A stretch of 64,000 bases of DNA, taken from contig CANGBC010000002.1 of the NCBI GenBank assembly GCA_947452005.1, positions 62,001-126,000 on the forward strand, in the 5' to 3' direction. The notes under the pieces are model-generated. The model saw only the letters and a list, made by a program, of their open reading frames with translations. It made no database searches and was not told where the DNA came from. Shown in pieces: positions 34,761-44,177 of this stretch (the first letter of the stretch is position 1; each line of letters starts with the position of its first letter). The position numbers and the translations under genes were made by a program. Source of the DNA: Beijerinckiaceae bacterium. GTDB taxonomy: Bacteria > Pseudomonadota > Alphaproteobacteria > Rhizobiales > Beijerinckiaceae.

Positions 34761-34829
34761 TTCGCTCACCCTGAAAGCACTTTGGCCCGTGCTATGCGGG
34801 CAAGCTCGCAAGGTCAAGTCAGAGCGGGC
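34761..34829 (-). promoter_or_regulatory. Possible serC leader RNA (hairpin just upstream of the serC start)
   Basis: In the transcript, GCCCG-CATAGCA-CGGGC (34801-34785) forms a 5-bp GC hairpin. It is followed by AAAGTGCTTTCAGGGTGAGC, which overlaps the ribosome-binding region of serC. A conserved serC leader motif is known upstream of serC in alphaproteobacteria. Position and layout fit, but I could not compare it with the consensus. Confidence 0.4.
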
Positions 34830-36188
34830 TTACTCGGCGGCTGCAGCCGGGACCGCGCGCCGCAGCGCTTCGCACACATGGTCAACCGCAGCTTCGACCT
34901 TGTCGTGATCTTCAGCCTCGCCCATGACGCGGATCAGCGGCTCGGTGCCCGAGGCACGAATGACGAGACGCCCGCTGGTGCCCAGCGCGCCTTCAGCGGC
35001 CTTGATGGCGGCCTTCACCTTGGCATCCTCAAGTGGCTCACCGCCAGAGAAACGCACATTCTTCAAGATCTGTGGAAACGGCTCGAAGCGATGGCAGATT
35101 TCGCTAACCGGGCGCTGCTGACGCTTCACAACGGCAAGCAATTGAAGAGCCGCCACCAGCCCATCGCCGGTCGTGGAATGATCGGTGAGGATGATGTGGC
35201 CAGATTGTTCGCCACCCAGATTATAGCCATCCTCGCGCATGCGCTCGAGCACATAGCGGTCGCCCACAGCGGTGCGCACCAACGACAGGCCCACGCTCTG
35301 CAAATGACGCTCGAGCCCCAGATTGGACATGATGGTCGCAACAATGCCCGGACGTGACAAAAGCCCGTCCTGCTGCCAGCTTTCCGCAATCACCGACATC
35401 AGCTGATCGCCATCCACCAGATGGCCCTGCTCATCGACAACGAGCAAACGATCCGCGTCGCCATCCAGCGCAATACCAATATCTGCCCGCATTTCGCGGA
35501 CCTTTTCAATCAGGCGTGCCGGGGCTGTGGAGCCCACTTCATGATTGATATTGAACCCGTCAGGCTCAACGCCAATGGCGAAAACCTCGGCGCCCAATTC
35601 CCAAAGCGCTTCAGGCGCGGCCTTGTAACCAGCGCCATTGGCGCAATCGATCACAATGCGCAGGCCTTCTAGCGAGAGATTGCGTGGCAAGGTGCGCTTG
35701 GCAAATTCAACATAGCGCGCACGCACGTCGTCGACGCGCTTGGCGCGACCAAGCGCGCGTGAGGCGGCCAGACGCGGGCCCAGATCCGCATCGATCAGCT
35801 CTTCAATGTCGTGCTCAACATCATCCGACAATTTGTAACCATCGGGGCCGAACAATTTGATGCCATTATCGGCAAAGGGATTGTGCGAGGCGGAGATCAT
35901 CACGCCCAAATCCGCGCGCATCGAGCGCGTCAGCATGGCAACAGCTGGCGTGGGCACCGGGCCCAGAAGCAGCACATCCATGCCCACAGAGGTAAAGCCA
36001 CTGACCAGCGCATATTCGATCATATAGCCAGACAGGCGCGTGTCCTTGCCGATGACGACCCGGTGACGGTGCTCGCCGCGCACGAAGGCGAGGCCCGTTG
36101 CCTGGCCCACTTTCATGGCGAGTTCGGGCGTGATCAGGCCATTGGCCTTGCCGCGAATGCCGTCGGTGCCGAAATATTTGCGTGCCAT
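34830..36188 (-). CDS. glmM: Phosphoglucosamine mutase
   Basis: GlmM turns glucosamine-6-phosphate into glucosamine-1-phosphate for peptidoglycan and LPS precursors. The 452 residues include the opening [12 protein letters not shown], the phosphoserine loop [17 protein letters not shown] (active-site Ser in SASHNP), the metal loop [14 protein letters not shown], the sugar-binding GEQSGHII and the phosphate-binding [17 protein letters not shown]. The start is ATG 36188. In many relatives glmM follows ftsH, whereas here ftsH is 11 kb away, so the usual neighbourhood is broken. Confidence 0.96.
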   Translation of the reverse strand: MARKYFGTDGIRGKANGLITPELAMKVGQATGLAFVRGEHRHRVVIGKDTRLSGYMIEYALVSGFTSVGMDVLLLGPVPTPAVAMLTRSMRADLGVMISASHNPFADNGIKLFGPDGYKLSDDVEHDIEELIDADLGPRLAASRALGRAKRVDDVRARYVEFAKRTLPRNLSLEGLRIVIDCANGAGYKAAPEALWELGAEVFAIGVEPDGFNINHEVGSTAPARLIEKVREMRADIGIALDGDADRLLVVDEQGHLVDGDQLMSVIAESWQQDGLLSRPGIVATIMSNLGLERHLQSVGLSLVRTAVGDRYVLERMREDGYNLGGEQSGHIILTDHSTTGDGLVAALQLLAVVKRQQRPVSEICHRFEPFPQILKNVRFSGGEPLEDAKVKAAIKAAEGALGTSGRLVIRASGTEPLIRVMGEAEDHDKVEAAVDHVCEALRRAVPAAAAE

Positions 36189-36341
36189 CGACCTTGCCTC
36201 GAAGATGCGTTTGCGCGAAGAGGCTTGAGAGGGGCCATTGTGTCAAGCGGGGCTTTGCCTGCCAATTTGGCCCATGGATGCCCCATGGCACCCCAAAAAA
36301 CCCGCCTTCTTTGGCAAGTGACTGAAATATCGTGAGGTCCT

Positions 36342-36683
36342 ATGCGCATTTACCACAATCCCGCCTGCGGCACCTCGCGCACCGTGCTGGGCATGATCAA
36401 GGACGCCGGGATTGAGCCGGCGGTGGTCGAATATCTGAAGACCCCGCCGGACCGCGCCCAGCTCACAGACCTGCTCAGCCTCCTCGGCCTCTCGCCCCGC
36501 CAGATCCTGCGCACCAAGGGCACGACGCTTGAGACGCTGGGGCTTGATGAAGCCAAAATGACCGACCAGCAGATCCTCGACACCATTTTGGAGCATCCCA
36601 TCCTGATGGAGCGCCCGATCGTCGTGAAAGGCACAAAGGCCGCCGTCTGCCGTCCGGCTGAAAAGGTCGAGCCCTTCCTCTAG
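36342..36683 (+). CDS. arsC: Arsenate reductase, glutaredoxin-dependent type (ArsC)
   Basis: The 113-residue protein has the ArsC opening IYHNPACGTSRTVLGMIK with the catalytic Cys (residue 9) and the basic residues of the family further on (ILRTKGTTLETLGL; HPILMERPIVVKG). ArsC reduces arsenate to arsenite with glutathione and glutaredoxin. No arsB/acr3 pump or arsR lies next to it, so it is a lone copy. Such orphan ArsC/YffB-like proteins may have other thiol roles. The stop shares CTAG with the stop of the convergent permease gene. Confidence 0.88.
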   Translation: MRIYHNPACGTSRTVLGMIKDAGIEPAVVEYLKTPPDRAQLTDLLSLLGLSPRQILRTKGTTLETLGLDEAKMTDQQILDTILEHPILMERPIVVKGTKAAVCRPAEKVEPFL

Positions 36684-37459
36684 CGCAAAAGCGCGCTGAC
36701 AGGCGGCATGCCGGAAATGGCCGACAGGGTGATCAGCACAAAGGCTACGCGCCGATAGGCTTTGTCGCTCGACTTGCCAAAGACGCGCGTGCCCAAAGTC
36801 AGGCCCGCCGCATAAAGCGGCGCGGCCAAAGCCGCATAGACCAGCGCCTCCAGATTAAACAGCCCGTTGAAGAAAAAGACGACATCGGTGCCGAGAGCGG
36901 CCAGCGCATAAAAGGCCATGATATTGGCGCGCACCAGCTCGGCGGAGGCGCGGCTTCCCAGAAAATAAGCAATGATCACTGGCCCAGAAATGCCGGTCGC
37001 CGTGCCCAAAAGGCCCGCCGTGCCTCCCAGACCAAAGGAAAGCGAGGCGCGCGGCTCACCTCCATAGCGCCAGCCCGAGACCAGAAGCCCGACCATGGCC
37101 AACACCATGGCGCTTGTGGCCCAACGCAGGGCATCAGGCTCAATCGAGACCAGGATCCAGCCACCAAAAGGCGCTGCCAGCCAACTGCCTGCCAGCATGG
37201 GGCCAACTTCGCGCAGGCTCGCCTTGGGGATCATGCGCAGCCCATAGGGCGTCGCGGTGCACAGATCGATCAGATAAAAAATCGGAATGGCGAGTTTTGG
37301 CCCGACCAGGGCCGAGGCCAGCGGGATGAAGATCAGCGCGCCCCCAAAACCCGAAAAACCCCGCACCACCCCGCCCACAAGAATGACCGCTGCCAATTCC
37401 CATGTCCGCGGCTGGACCAGAATGTCTGTGACGGCCGCCAGATTGAGGGCATCGAGCAA
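36680..37459 (-). CDS. TauE/SafE-family membrane permease
   Basis: This 259-residue, very hydrophobic protein shows the two-repeat TauE/SafE layout: VVRGFSGFGGALIFIPLASAL at the start of the first half and GLGGTAGLLGTATGISGPVI opening the second. About seven to eight helices are predicted by eye. The family exports sulfite, sulfoacetate or related anions, and the substrate here is unknown. The start is ATG 37459. It is convergent with arsC (4-nt overlap) and divergent from ruvC. Confidence 0.87.
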   Translation of the reverse strand: MLDALNLAAVTDILVQPRTWELAAVILVGGVVRGFSGFGGALIFIPLASALVGPKLAIPIFYLIDLCTATPYGLRMIPKASLREVGPMLAGSWLAAPFGGWILVSIEPDALRWATSAMVLAMVGLLVSGWRYGGEPRASLSFGLGGTAGLLGTATGISGPVIIAYFLGSRASAELVRANIMAFYALAALGTDVVFFFNGLFNLEALVYAALAAPLYAAGLTLGTRVFGKSSDKAYRRVAFVLITLSAISGMPPVSALLR

Positions 37460-37528
37460 AGGGCGTCTCCGGGTGAGTTTCTTTCAGCGGCGCTGGCGAC
37501 GCCAAGTGTTGGGGGATAATCAATTATC

Positions 37529-38050
37529 ATGACATTGCAAACGATTCGGATCCTTGGCCTCGACCCCGGCCTGCGCAACACCGGCTGGGGGATTATTGAA
37601 GCCCAAGGCTCGCGCCTGTCTTTTGTCGCCTGCGGCACCGTCCATTCTGACGGATCGTTGTCGCTCGCCGATCGTTTGCGCCAGCTGCATGACGGCATCA
37701 CCAGCGTGGTTCATGCACATATGCCCCATGAGGCCGCTGTCGAAGAGACCTTCGTCAATCGCGACCCGCAATCGACCCTGAAACTGGGCCAGGCGCGCGG
37801 CATTGCTTTGCTCGTTCCGGCACTGGCTGGCATTCCGGTGGCTGAATATGCAGCCAATCTGGTGAAGAAGACGGTGGTGGGCGCAGGCCACGCACAAAAG
37901 ACCCAAGTGGGCATGATGATCAAAGTGCTGCTGCCAAGAAGTGACGCGGCCTCGCCCGATGCCGCAGATGCATTGGCGGTGGCGATCTGCCATGCTCAAC
38001 ATCGTGGCTCGCGCCAGCTCGCGGCCAATCTGAAAAAGGTGCAGGCATGA
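37529..38050 (+). CDS. ruvC: Holliday junction resolvase RuvC
   Basis: RuvC is the endonuclease that cuts Holliday junctions handed over by RuvAB. The 173-residue protein has the RNase-H-like fold with catalytic acids in [14 protein letters not shown] (Asp), [14 protein letters not shown] (Glu) and the terminal [17 protein letters not shown] (Asp pair). The ATG is at 37529. The stop overlaps the ruvA start as ATGA, so ruvCAB form one operon. Confidence 0.96.
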   Translation: MTLQTIRILGLDPGLRNTGWGIIEAQGSRLSFVACGTVHSDGSLSLADRLRQLHDGITSVVHAHMPHEAAVEETFVNRDPQSTLKLGQARGIALLVPALAGIPVAEYAANLVKKTVVGAGHAQKTQVGMMIKVLLPRSDAASPDAADALAVAICHAQHRGSRQLAANLKKVQA

Positions 38051-38661
38051 TCGGCAAGCTCAAGGGCATTATCGATTCTTACGCCGAGGATCACGTCATT
38101 CTTGACGTGCAGGGCGTTGGCTATGTCGTGCAATGCTCCACACGCACCTTGCAAAAGCTGCCGCGCACAGGTGAGGCCGCAACGCTCGCCATTGAAACGC
38201 AGGTGCGCGAAGATGCGATCCGCCTGTTTGGATTTTTGTCCGATGCCGAGCGCGACTGGTTTCGCCTGTTGCAAAGCGTGCAAGGTGTAGGCGCGAAAGT
38301 CGCGCTCGCCATTCTTGGCATTCTTGCGCCCAATGAACTGACATCGGCCATTGCCATGCAAGACAAGGCGGCTGTTGCGCGCACGCCCGGCATTGGCCCC
38401 AAACTCGCACAGCGCATTGTCTCGGAACTGAAAGACAAAGCGCCGCAATTTGGCAGTGTGGATCCCAATCTCGTGCGCCTTGCCGGTGATGACAGCACAT
38501 CCGTGCCCAAACCCGTGCAAGATGCCATTTCAGCGCTGGTCAATCTGGGCTATGGCCGCCCGCAAGCGTCAGCCGCAGTTGCAGCCAGCGTCAGCGCTTT
38601 GGGCGAGGATGCGGGGACGCAGGCCTTGATCCGCCGCGGCCTGAAGGAGCTTTCACAGTGA
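38047..38661 (+). CDS. ruvA: Holliday junction DNA helicase subunit RuvA
   Basis: RuvA is the tetrameric junction-binding subunit. The 204-residue protein has the N-terminal OB-fold ([20 protein letters not shown]), helix-hairpin-helix motifs ([40 protein letters not shown]) and the C-terminal RuvB-binding domain ([20 protein letters not shown]). It starts within the ruvC stop (ATGA) and ends within the ruvB GTG start. Confidence 0.96.
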   Translation: MIGKLKGIIDSYAEDHVILDVQGVGYVVQCSTRTLQKLPRTGEAATLAIETQVREDAIRLFGFLSDAERDWFRLLQSVQGVGAKVALAILGILAPNELTSAIAMQDKAAVARTPGIGPKLAQRIVSELKDKAPQFGSVDPNLVRLAGDDSTSVPKPVQDAISALVNLGYGRPQASAAVAASVSALGEDAGTQALIRRGLKELSQ

Positions 38662-39701
38662 CCGATAATCCCCGCCTCGTCTCGGCGGAAAAGCGCGAAG
38701 ACGACACGGACACCTCGATCCGCCCCATGACCCTGATGGATTTCACGGGTCAGGAAGCGGCGCGCAAAAATCTGAAGATTTTTATCGAAGCCGCAAAGGC
38801 ACGCGGTGACGCGCTGGACCACGTGTTGTTCGTTGGTCCGCCGGGCTTGGGCAAAACAACGCTCGCGCAAATTGTCGCGCGCGAACTGGGCGTCAATTTC
38901 CGCTCAACCTCGGGCCCCGTCATTGCCAAGGCTGGCGATCTTGCGGCCCAGCTCACCAATCTCGAAGAACGCGACGTGCTGTTCATCGATGAAATTCATC
39001 GCCTCAATCCGGCGGTTGAAGAAATTCTCTATCCGGCGATGGAAGATTTCCAGCTCGATCTCATCATTGGCGAAGGCCCCGCCGCGCGTTCGGTCAAGAT
39101 TGATCTCGCGAAATTCACACTTGTGGGCGCCACCACGCGCGCAGGCCTTCTGACCACGCCGCTGCGGGATCGTTTCGGCATTCCGATCCGGCTCAATTTC
39201 TACACTGTGGATGAATTGCAGGGCATTGTTGCACGCGGTGCGCGTGTGCTTGGCATTCCGATGTCAGACGATGGCGCCCATGAAATTGCGCGCCGCGCAC
39301 GCGGCACACCGCGCATTGCCGGCCGCCTGCTGCGCCGTGTGCGCGATTTTGCCATTGTCGACAACAATGCCACCGTAACGCGCGACGTGGCCGACAAAGC
39401 GCTGCGCCTGCTCGATGTCGATGGCATTGGCCTCGACATTATGGACCGGCGCTATCTCGACACGGTTGCGCTGAAATTCGGCGGTGGGCCCGTCGGGATT
39501 GAAACGATTGCCGCCGCGCTGTCAGAACCCCGCGACGCGATTGAAGAGATCATCGAGCCCTATTTGCTGCAGCAAGGCTTCATCCAGCGCACCCCGCGCG
39601 GGCGCATTCTGACGCCTGCCGCTTTCACACATTTGGGATTGGAAGCGCCGGCGAGTGATCCCGCGACCCAGTTCGGCCTGTTTGCCGAGGGGGATGAATG
39701 A
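38658..39701 (+). CDS. ruvB: Holliday junction branch-migration ATPase RuvB
   Basis: RuvB is the hexameric AAA+ motor for branch migration. The 347-residue protein shows Walker [16 protein letters not shown], Walker [12 protein letters not shown], sensor 1 [10 protein letters not shown], the arginine-finger region [11 protein letters not shown] and a C-terminal winged helix ([20 protein letters not shown]). The start is GTG 38658, overlapping the ruvA stop as GTGA. A REP-like repeat follows 3 nt past the stop. Confidence 0.96.
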   Translation: MTDNPRLVSAEKREDDTDTSIRPMTLMDFTGQEAARKNLKIFIEAAKARGDALDHVLFVGPPGLGKTTLAQIVARELGVNFRSTSGPVIAKAGDLAAQLTNLEERDVLFIDEIHRLNPAVEEILYPAMEDFQLDLIIGEGPAARSVKIDLAKFTLVGATTRAGLLTTPLRDRFGIPIRLNFYTVDELQGIVARGARVLGIPMSDDGAHEIARRARGTPRIAGRLLRRVRDFAIVDNNATVTRDVADKALRLLDVDGIGLDIMDRRYLDTVALKFGGGPVGIETIAAALSEPRDAIEEIIEPYLLQQGFIQRTPRGRILTPAAFTHLGLEAPASDPATQFGLFAEGDE

Positions 39702-39704
39702 CGG

Positions 39705-39796
39705 AGCCGTCATTGCGAGGAGCCAAAGGCGACGAAGCAATCCAGAGGCCCCACATGCGGCCCCTGGATTGCTTCGCTTCGCTCGCAATGACGGCT
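39705..39796. repeat. REP-like repeat, full-length copy
   Basis: The outer arms AGCCGTCATTGCGAG and CTCGCAATGACGGCT enclose the inner arms GAAGCAATCCAG and CTGGATTGCTTC. It is the most complete copy of the family in the window and lies between ruvB and ybgC. Confidence 0.88.
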
Positions 39797-39822
39797 TACA
39801 TTGAGCCGCAGGGAGACAAGCC

Positions 39823-40239
39823 TTGAAACCCATGACCCCCTCCCCCCACACATTCCCCATCCGCGTCTATTACGAGGACACCGACTTTTCCGGTGTCGTC
39901 TATCACGCCTCTTATCTGCGTTTCATGGAGCGAGGGCGCACGGAGATGTTGCGTTCAAGTGGTGTTGATCAGGGCGCCGTGCTGGCGGGTGAGGCGGCGG
40001 AGCGGTTTGGCTTTGCGGTGCGGGCCATGTCTATCGACTTCCTCAAACCCGCCCGCATGGATGATCTGCTCACCATCGAAACCGACGTCATTGAGATCGG
40101 TGGCGCCTCTATGGAATTGGCCCAGCGCGTCAAACGGGGCGACGAGCTGCTCATTGCAGCCACAGTGCGCATCGCCTGTGTGGTGGATGGTCGCCCATGC
40201 CGCCTGCCGGCCCAGATTCGCGCCACGCTGGCTGGCTAA
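39823..40239 (+). CDS. ybgC: Acyl-CoA thioesterase of the YbgC family (Tol-Pal associated)
   Basis: This 138-residue hotdog-fold protein has the YbgC signature YYEDTDFSGVVYHASYLRFM, with the catalytic Asp and the HASYL segment, followed by ERGRTEMLRSSG. It hydrolyses short or acyl-ACP-linked thioesters and is the usual first gene of the tol-pal cluster. TTG 39823 sits 6 nt past GGGAGA and is preferred; ATG 39832 is the alternative. A 191-nt gap separates it from tolQ. Confidence 0.9.
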   Translation: MKPMTPSPHTFPIRVYYEDTDFSGVVYHASYLRFMERGRTEMLRSSGVDQGAVLAGEAAERFGFAVRAMSIDFLKPARMDDLLTIETDVIEIGGASMELAQRVKRGDELLIAATVRIACVVDGRPCRLPAQIRATLAG

Positions 40240-40269
40240 AGGTTAATCGCTTGCCGCAATGCGGTAACG

Positions 40270-40285
40270 CTAACCCGATATTAAC
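40270..40285 (+). promoter_or_regulatory. Near-consensus CtrA-type site upstream of tolQ
   Basis: CTAA-N7-TTAAC differs by one base from the CtrA consensus TTAA-N7-TTAAC and lies 146 nt upstream of the tolQ ATG. GGTTAA at 40241 and TTAACC at 40281 also form an inverted pair, so a hairpin is an alternative reading. Confidence 0.3.
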
Positions 40286-40430
40286 CTCAAGCAATGCTTA
40301 AATCGTCTGTGGTCAAAGGCTTGGCTGCTTCTCTGCGGTCGGCCCCAGAATTGACCGATTTGTCGCAGAGGAACGGCAAAGGCGCGCGCCGCGCCTCTGA
40401 CGAACTGCGACGGCGGTCGCGCAAAGACGG

Positions 40431-41168
40431 ATGTTTTCGATGAACCCTGCCGATATTGCTTCCAGCGCTCTCACAGCGTCGACCGAAGTGTCCTTCTGGC
40501 ACATGTTCTGGGGTGCGCATTTCGTCGTGAAGACGGTGATGCTGGGCCTGCTGGCCGCCTCCGTCTGGGCCTGGGCGATCATCGTCAACAAATTCCTGCT
40601 GCTGCGTCAGGCGCAAGTCGCCATGGACCGGTTTGAAGAAAGCTTCTGGTCCGGCAATTCGCTCGAAGATCTCTACGCCGCGCTCGCCAATCGCGAGACC
40701 ACGGCCACAGCCTCTCTCTTTGTCGCCGCCATGCGCGAATGGAAGCGTTCCTTCTCGACCGCCTCATCCTCCTTCATGGGCCTGCATGCACGCATTGAGA
40801 AAGTCCTCGATGTGTCGATTGCGCGCGAAGTGGAGCGTCTGGAATCGAGCCTTCTGGTGCTGGCATCTGTGGCCTCGGCTGGCCCGTTCGTCGGCCTGTT
40901 TGGCACGGTCTGGGGCATTATGAGCTCGTTCCGCTCGATTGCGGCCTCCAAGAACACGTCACTCGCCGTTGTCGCACCGGGCATTGCCGAGGCGCTTTTT
41001 GCAACGGCCATTGGCCTGTTTGCGGCCATTCCGGCGCTGATCTTCTATAACATCCTCTCGGGCAGAGTGGCGCGCTCGCAAGCGCGTATGGAAAGCTTTG
41101 CTGATGAATTCTCCTCCATTCTGTCGCGCCAGATCGACCATCACGTCGGTCGCGACCGCGCCGCCTGA
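40431..41168 (+). CDS. tolQ: Tol-Pal system proton channel subunit TolQ
   Basis: TolQ forms the inner-membrane proton channel with TolR that energises TolA. The 245-residue protein has three membrane helices (VVKTVMLGLLAASVWAWAII; SLLVLASVASAGPFVGLFGT; LFATAIGLFAAIPALIFYNI) and the family motif AGPFVGLFGTVWGIM. ATG 40431 is used; ATG 40440 is equally possible. tolR starts 12 nt downstream. Confidence 0.95.
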   Translation: MFSMNPADIASSALTASTEVSFWHMFWGAHFVVKTVMLGLLAASVWAWAIIVNKFLLLRQAQVAMDRFEESFWSGNSLEDLYAALANRETTATASLFVAAMREWKRSFSTASSSFMGLHARIEKVLDVSIAREVERLESSLLVLASVASAGPFVGLFGTVWGIMSSFRSIAASKNTSLAVVAPGIAEALFATAIGLFAAIPALIFYNILSGRVARSQARMESFADEFSSILSRQIDHHVGRDRAA

Positions 41169-41180
41169 GGAGCATCTTCC

Positions 41181-41627
41181 ATGGGCATGTCAATGGGTGG
41201 GGCAAAGGGCGGAGGACGGCGCAGACGCGGCGTGCCGCGCTATGCCGCCATGGCCGAAATCAACATGACGCCGTTCATCGACGTCATGCTCGTTCTGCTC
41301 ATCATCTTCATGGTGGCAGCACCCTTGCTGGCAACAGGCGTGCCGATTGATCTTCCGCAAACGAAAGCGGCGGCGCTCAACATTGATCAAAAGCCCCTGT
41401 CCGTGGCGATTGACGAGAAGGGCGCGATTTTTCTGGCTGATCAGCCGGTGGATGTCGCCAATCTGCCCGACCAATTGCAGGCCATGGCCAAAGAAGGCTT
41501 TGACGAGCGCATTTATGTGCGCGGCTCAAAAGGCGTGCCCTATGGGCGCGTGGCTGAAGTCATGTCGATCATCACAGCGGCTGGCTACAAGAAAGTCGCT
41601 CTGGTGACCGAGCAGGAAAGGAAGTGA
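41181..41627 (+). CDS. tolR: Tol-Pal system subunit TolR
   Basis: TolR is the single-pass partner of TolQ. The 148-residue protein has a Gly/Arg-rich start, the helix MTPFIDVMLVLLIIFMVAAP with the proton-carrying Asp, and the periplasmic domain with DLPQTKAA and the terminal AEVMSIITAAGYKKVALVTE. GAGGAG precedes the ATG at 41181. Confidence 0.95.
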   Translation: MGMSMGGAKGGGRRRRGVPRYAAMAEINMTPFIDVMLVLLIIFMVAAPLLATGVPIDLPQTKAAALNIDQKPLSVAIDEKGAIFLADQPVDVANLPDQLQAMAKEGFDERIYVRGSKGVPYGRVAEVMSIITAAGYKKVALVTEQERK

Positions 41628-41637
41628 GCTTCTCGCC

Positions 41638-42708
41638 GTGAAGTTCAGGCCATCCGATCCAGGCGCTATTGTCTCAGCCGTTGCGCATGCCGCGCTGCTG
41701 GCGGCGACGCTTGTCGTTTTTTCGGATGCCCCGCAATTCAGAGAAGCGGAAGAAAGCGTTCCGGTTGAAGTCATCACCAATGAACAATTCAACCAGATCA
41801 TGCGCGGCGAAAAGACGGCCAAAGAGACCAAGCCTCTGCCGCCGCGCGCCGACAAAATTTCCGAACAGACCGAGACGCGCCCCACGCCCGTGATCCGCGA
41901 AGCCAAGGTCGACACCGCTGCCCCCGTTCAGGCGGGCAAGCGCGAACCTGATCCGGGCCAGGATGAAAAGCCTGTTCCAGCACAGCCAAAACAGGCCGCG
42001 CCCACACCGCCTCCGCCCAAGGCTGAGCCGGTGAAAGAACCGCCCAAGCCAGAACCGCCAAAAGATGCGGAAGCGCTTGAGAAGCTGAAGCAACAGCAAA
42101 AGCCAGAACCCAAAAAGGTGGAAGCGCCGATTCCGCCCAAAATTCCGCCGCGCCCGAAAGAGCCCGAGCCACCCAAGCTTGATCAGGTCGCCAAACTGCT
42201 TGAGCAAAGCAAGGACATCAAGCCTGCGCAAAAAGCCAAGACGGGCGATGAGCAGGCGATGAAGGCGAAAACGGATCCAACCGAAATCTCGCGCCTACTC
42301 TCGCGCGAGCAAGCGCAGCAGCGCGCCTCGACCGGACAGCAGGTGAGCCAGACTGCTTCGCTGGGCACAGCCACAGCCAATGCGCCCAAAATGTCGCCCT
42401 CGCTATGGGCGGCACTCGATGGCCTGTTGCAGGATCAATATAAGCAGTGCTGGTCTTATCTGGGCATGAGCTCGGGCCAGCGCTACATTCCCCAGATCAA
42501 GGTGGAATATACGAAGGACGGCACGCTTGTGGGCGCGCCCTCGCTGCTCAATCCGCCGTCTGATCCATCGCTCGCATCCTTGGCGGAAAGCGCTGTGCGC
42601 GCTGTGCGCCGCTGCAATCCGCTGAAGATTCCCGCTCAATACCAGCCCTATTTCGAACAATGGCGCGCACGCATCCTGCGTTTCGATCCTGATGAAATGC
42701 AGGGCTGA
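41638..42708 (+). CDS. tolA: Tol-Pal system protein TolA (energy transducer)
   Basis: The 356-residue protein has one N-terminal membrane helix (AIVSAVAHAALLAATLVVFS), a long Pro/Lys/Glu-rich periplasmic linker (about 80-215) in place of the Ala-Lys helix of E. coli, and a compact C-terminal domain (LLQDQYKQCWSYLG; YIPQIKVEYTKDGTLVG; AVRAVRRCNPLKIP) of TolA/TonB type with two cysteines. The start is GTG 41638. It connects TolQR to Pal and TolB across the periplasm. Confidence 0.9.
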   Translation: MKFRPSDPGAIVSAVAHAALLAATLVVFSDAPQFREAEESVPVEVITNEQFNQIMRGEKTAKETKPLPPRADKISEQTETRPTPVIREAKVDTAAPVQAGKREPDPGQDEKPVPAQPKQAAPTPPPPKAEPVKEPPKPEPPKDAEALEKLKQQQKPEPKKVEAPIPPKIPPRPKEPEPPKLDQVAKLLEQSKDIKPAQKAKTGDEQAMKAKTDPTEISRLLSREQAQQRASTGQQVSQTASLGTATANAPKMSPSLWAALDGLLQDQYKQCWSYLGMSSGQRYIPQIKVEYTKDGTLVGAPSLLNPPSDPSLASLAESAVRAVRRCNPLKIPAQYQPYFEQWRARILRFDPDEMQG

Positions 42709-42750
42709 ACCATGCGCATCACACCAATCCCAAGCCCGCGAGATCATCTC

Positions 42751-44082
42751 ATGAGCGACAGCAAACTGCTTCTTTCCCGCCGTCAAATGGGCGGCCTCTT
42801 CACAGGCCTTGCCGCCTCAAGCCTGCTGCCGCAAGGCGCGCTGGCGCAGGGCACCAAATATCTCGACATTCGGCGCGGCACGAACTTCCAGCCCATTCCG
42901 ATTGCGGTGACCAATTTTGCTGGCGAACAAGGCCCCGCCTTGTCTGGCATCATCACCAATAATTTCGCGCGCTCGGTCTTTCTGGAGCCGCTTGAGCCAC
43001 GCTCTTTTCCTGAACAGGTCAGCAATCCCGATACGCCGCCGCGCGCTGATGCCTGGCGCATGATCAATGCGCAATTTGTGGTGACGGGCCGTGTGGGGCG
43101 CGCAGCTGATGGGCGCATGCAGACACAGTTTCGCCTGTGGGATGTCGCAACCGGACAGCAGGTGAGCGGCCAGCAATATGTCACCGACCCCAACAATGCG
43201 CGCCGCGTGGCGCATATCGTGTCGGATGCGATTTTCGCACGCATCACCGGCGAAAAGGGTTTCTTTGATTCTCGCGTTGTCTTTATCGATGAATCAGGCC
43301 CCAAAGAGCACCGTTCCAAGCGGCTGGCCATTATGGATCAGGATGGTGCCAATGTGCGCTATCTGTCGGGTGGCGATGAACTGGTGGTCACGCCGCGCTT
43401 CTCGCCCTCTTCGCAAGATGTTGCCTATATGGCATTCGGCAAAGGCGATCCGCGCGTCTTCATTCTCAATATTGAAACGGGCCAGCGCGAGGTCGTTGGT
43501 AATTTCCCGGGCATGACTTTCTCGCCGCGCTTCTCACCTGATGGCCAGAAAGTCATCATGTCGCTGTCCCAGGGCTCATCCTCCAATCTGTTCACGATGG
43601 ATTTGCGCTCTCGTGCGACCACGCGCCTGACCGACACAGCCGCGATTGATACGTCACCCTCGTTCTCGCCCGATGGTTCGCAAATCGTGTTTGAATCTGA
43701 TCGTGGCGGCACGCAGCAGATTTATGTGACGGGTGCGGGCGGCGGCAGTGCCAAGCGCATTTCTTATTCCGATGGCGCGCGCTATTCGACGCCGGTCTGG
43801 TCACCCAAAGGCGACTTCATCGCCTTCACACGGCAAAAAGGCGGTTCCTTTGGCATTGGCGTGATGAAGCCCGATGGATCGGGCGAGCGCATCATCACCG
43901 AGGGCTATCACAATGAAGGCCCGACATGGGCGCCCAACGGGCTCTATGTCATGTTCTTCCGCGATCCCGGCGGCAGCGGTGGCCCGAAGATTTTCATGGC
44001 CGACGTGTTTGGCCGTGGCGAATTCCCGGTGCCCACGCAGAGCTATGGCTCGGACCCCGCCTGGGGGCCATTGCTGAGCTGA
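42751..44082 (+). CDS. tolB: Tol-Pal system beta-propeller protein TolB
   Basis: TolB is periplasmic and binds Pal. The 443-residue form used here has a signal peptide containing twin arginines ([20 protein letters not shown] then ending ALAQG), an N-terminal alpha/beta domain, and a six-bladed propeller with repeated SPDG/SPKG turns ([48 protein letters not shown]). ATG 42712, directly after tolA, is an alternative start that adds 13 residues before the signal. The RR pair suggests Tat export rather than Sec. Confidence 0.92.
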   Translation: MSDSKLLLSRRQMGGLFTGLAASSLLPQGALAQGTKYLDIRRGTNFQPIPIAVTNFAGEQGPALSGIITNNFARSVFLEPLEPRSFPEQVSNPDTPPRADAWRMINAQFVVTGRVGRAADGRMQTQFRLWDVATGQQVSGQQYVTDPNNARRVAHIVSDAIFARITGEKGFFDSRVVFIDESGPKEHRSKRLAIMDQDGANVRYLSGGDELVVTPRFSPSSQDVAYMAFGKGDPRVFILNIETGQREVVGNFPGMTFSPRFSPDGQKVIMSLSQGSSSNLFTMDLRSRATTRLTDTAAIDTSPSFSPDGSQIVFESDRGGTQQIYVTGAGGGSAKRISYSDGARYSTPVWSPKGDFIAFTRQKGGSFGIGVMKPDGSGERIITEGYHNEGPTWAPNGLYVMFFRDPGGSGGPKIFMADVFGRGEFPVPTQSYGSDPAWGPLLS

Positions 44083-44177
44083 CCGTCTTCACAAGGGCGG
44101 ATGTTATCGAAACCAAACATTAACCAAGAATGACTAGGACTGATCGCAATGAGTCCGGTCACTGAAGGAGTTCCGGG

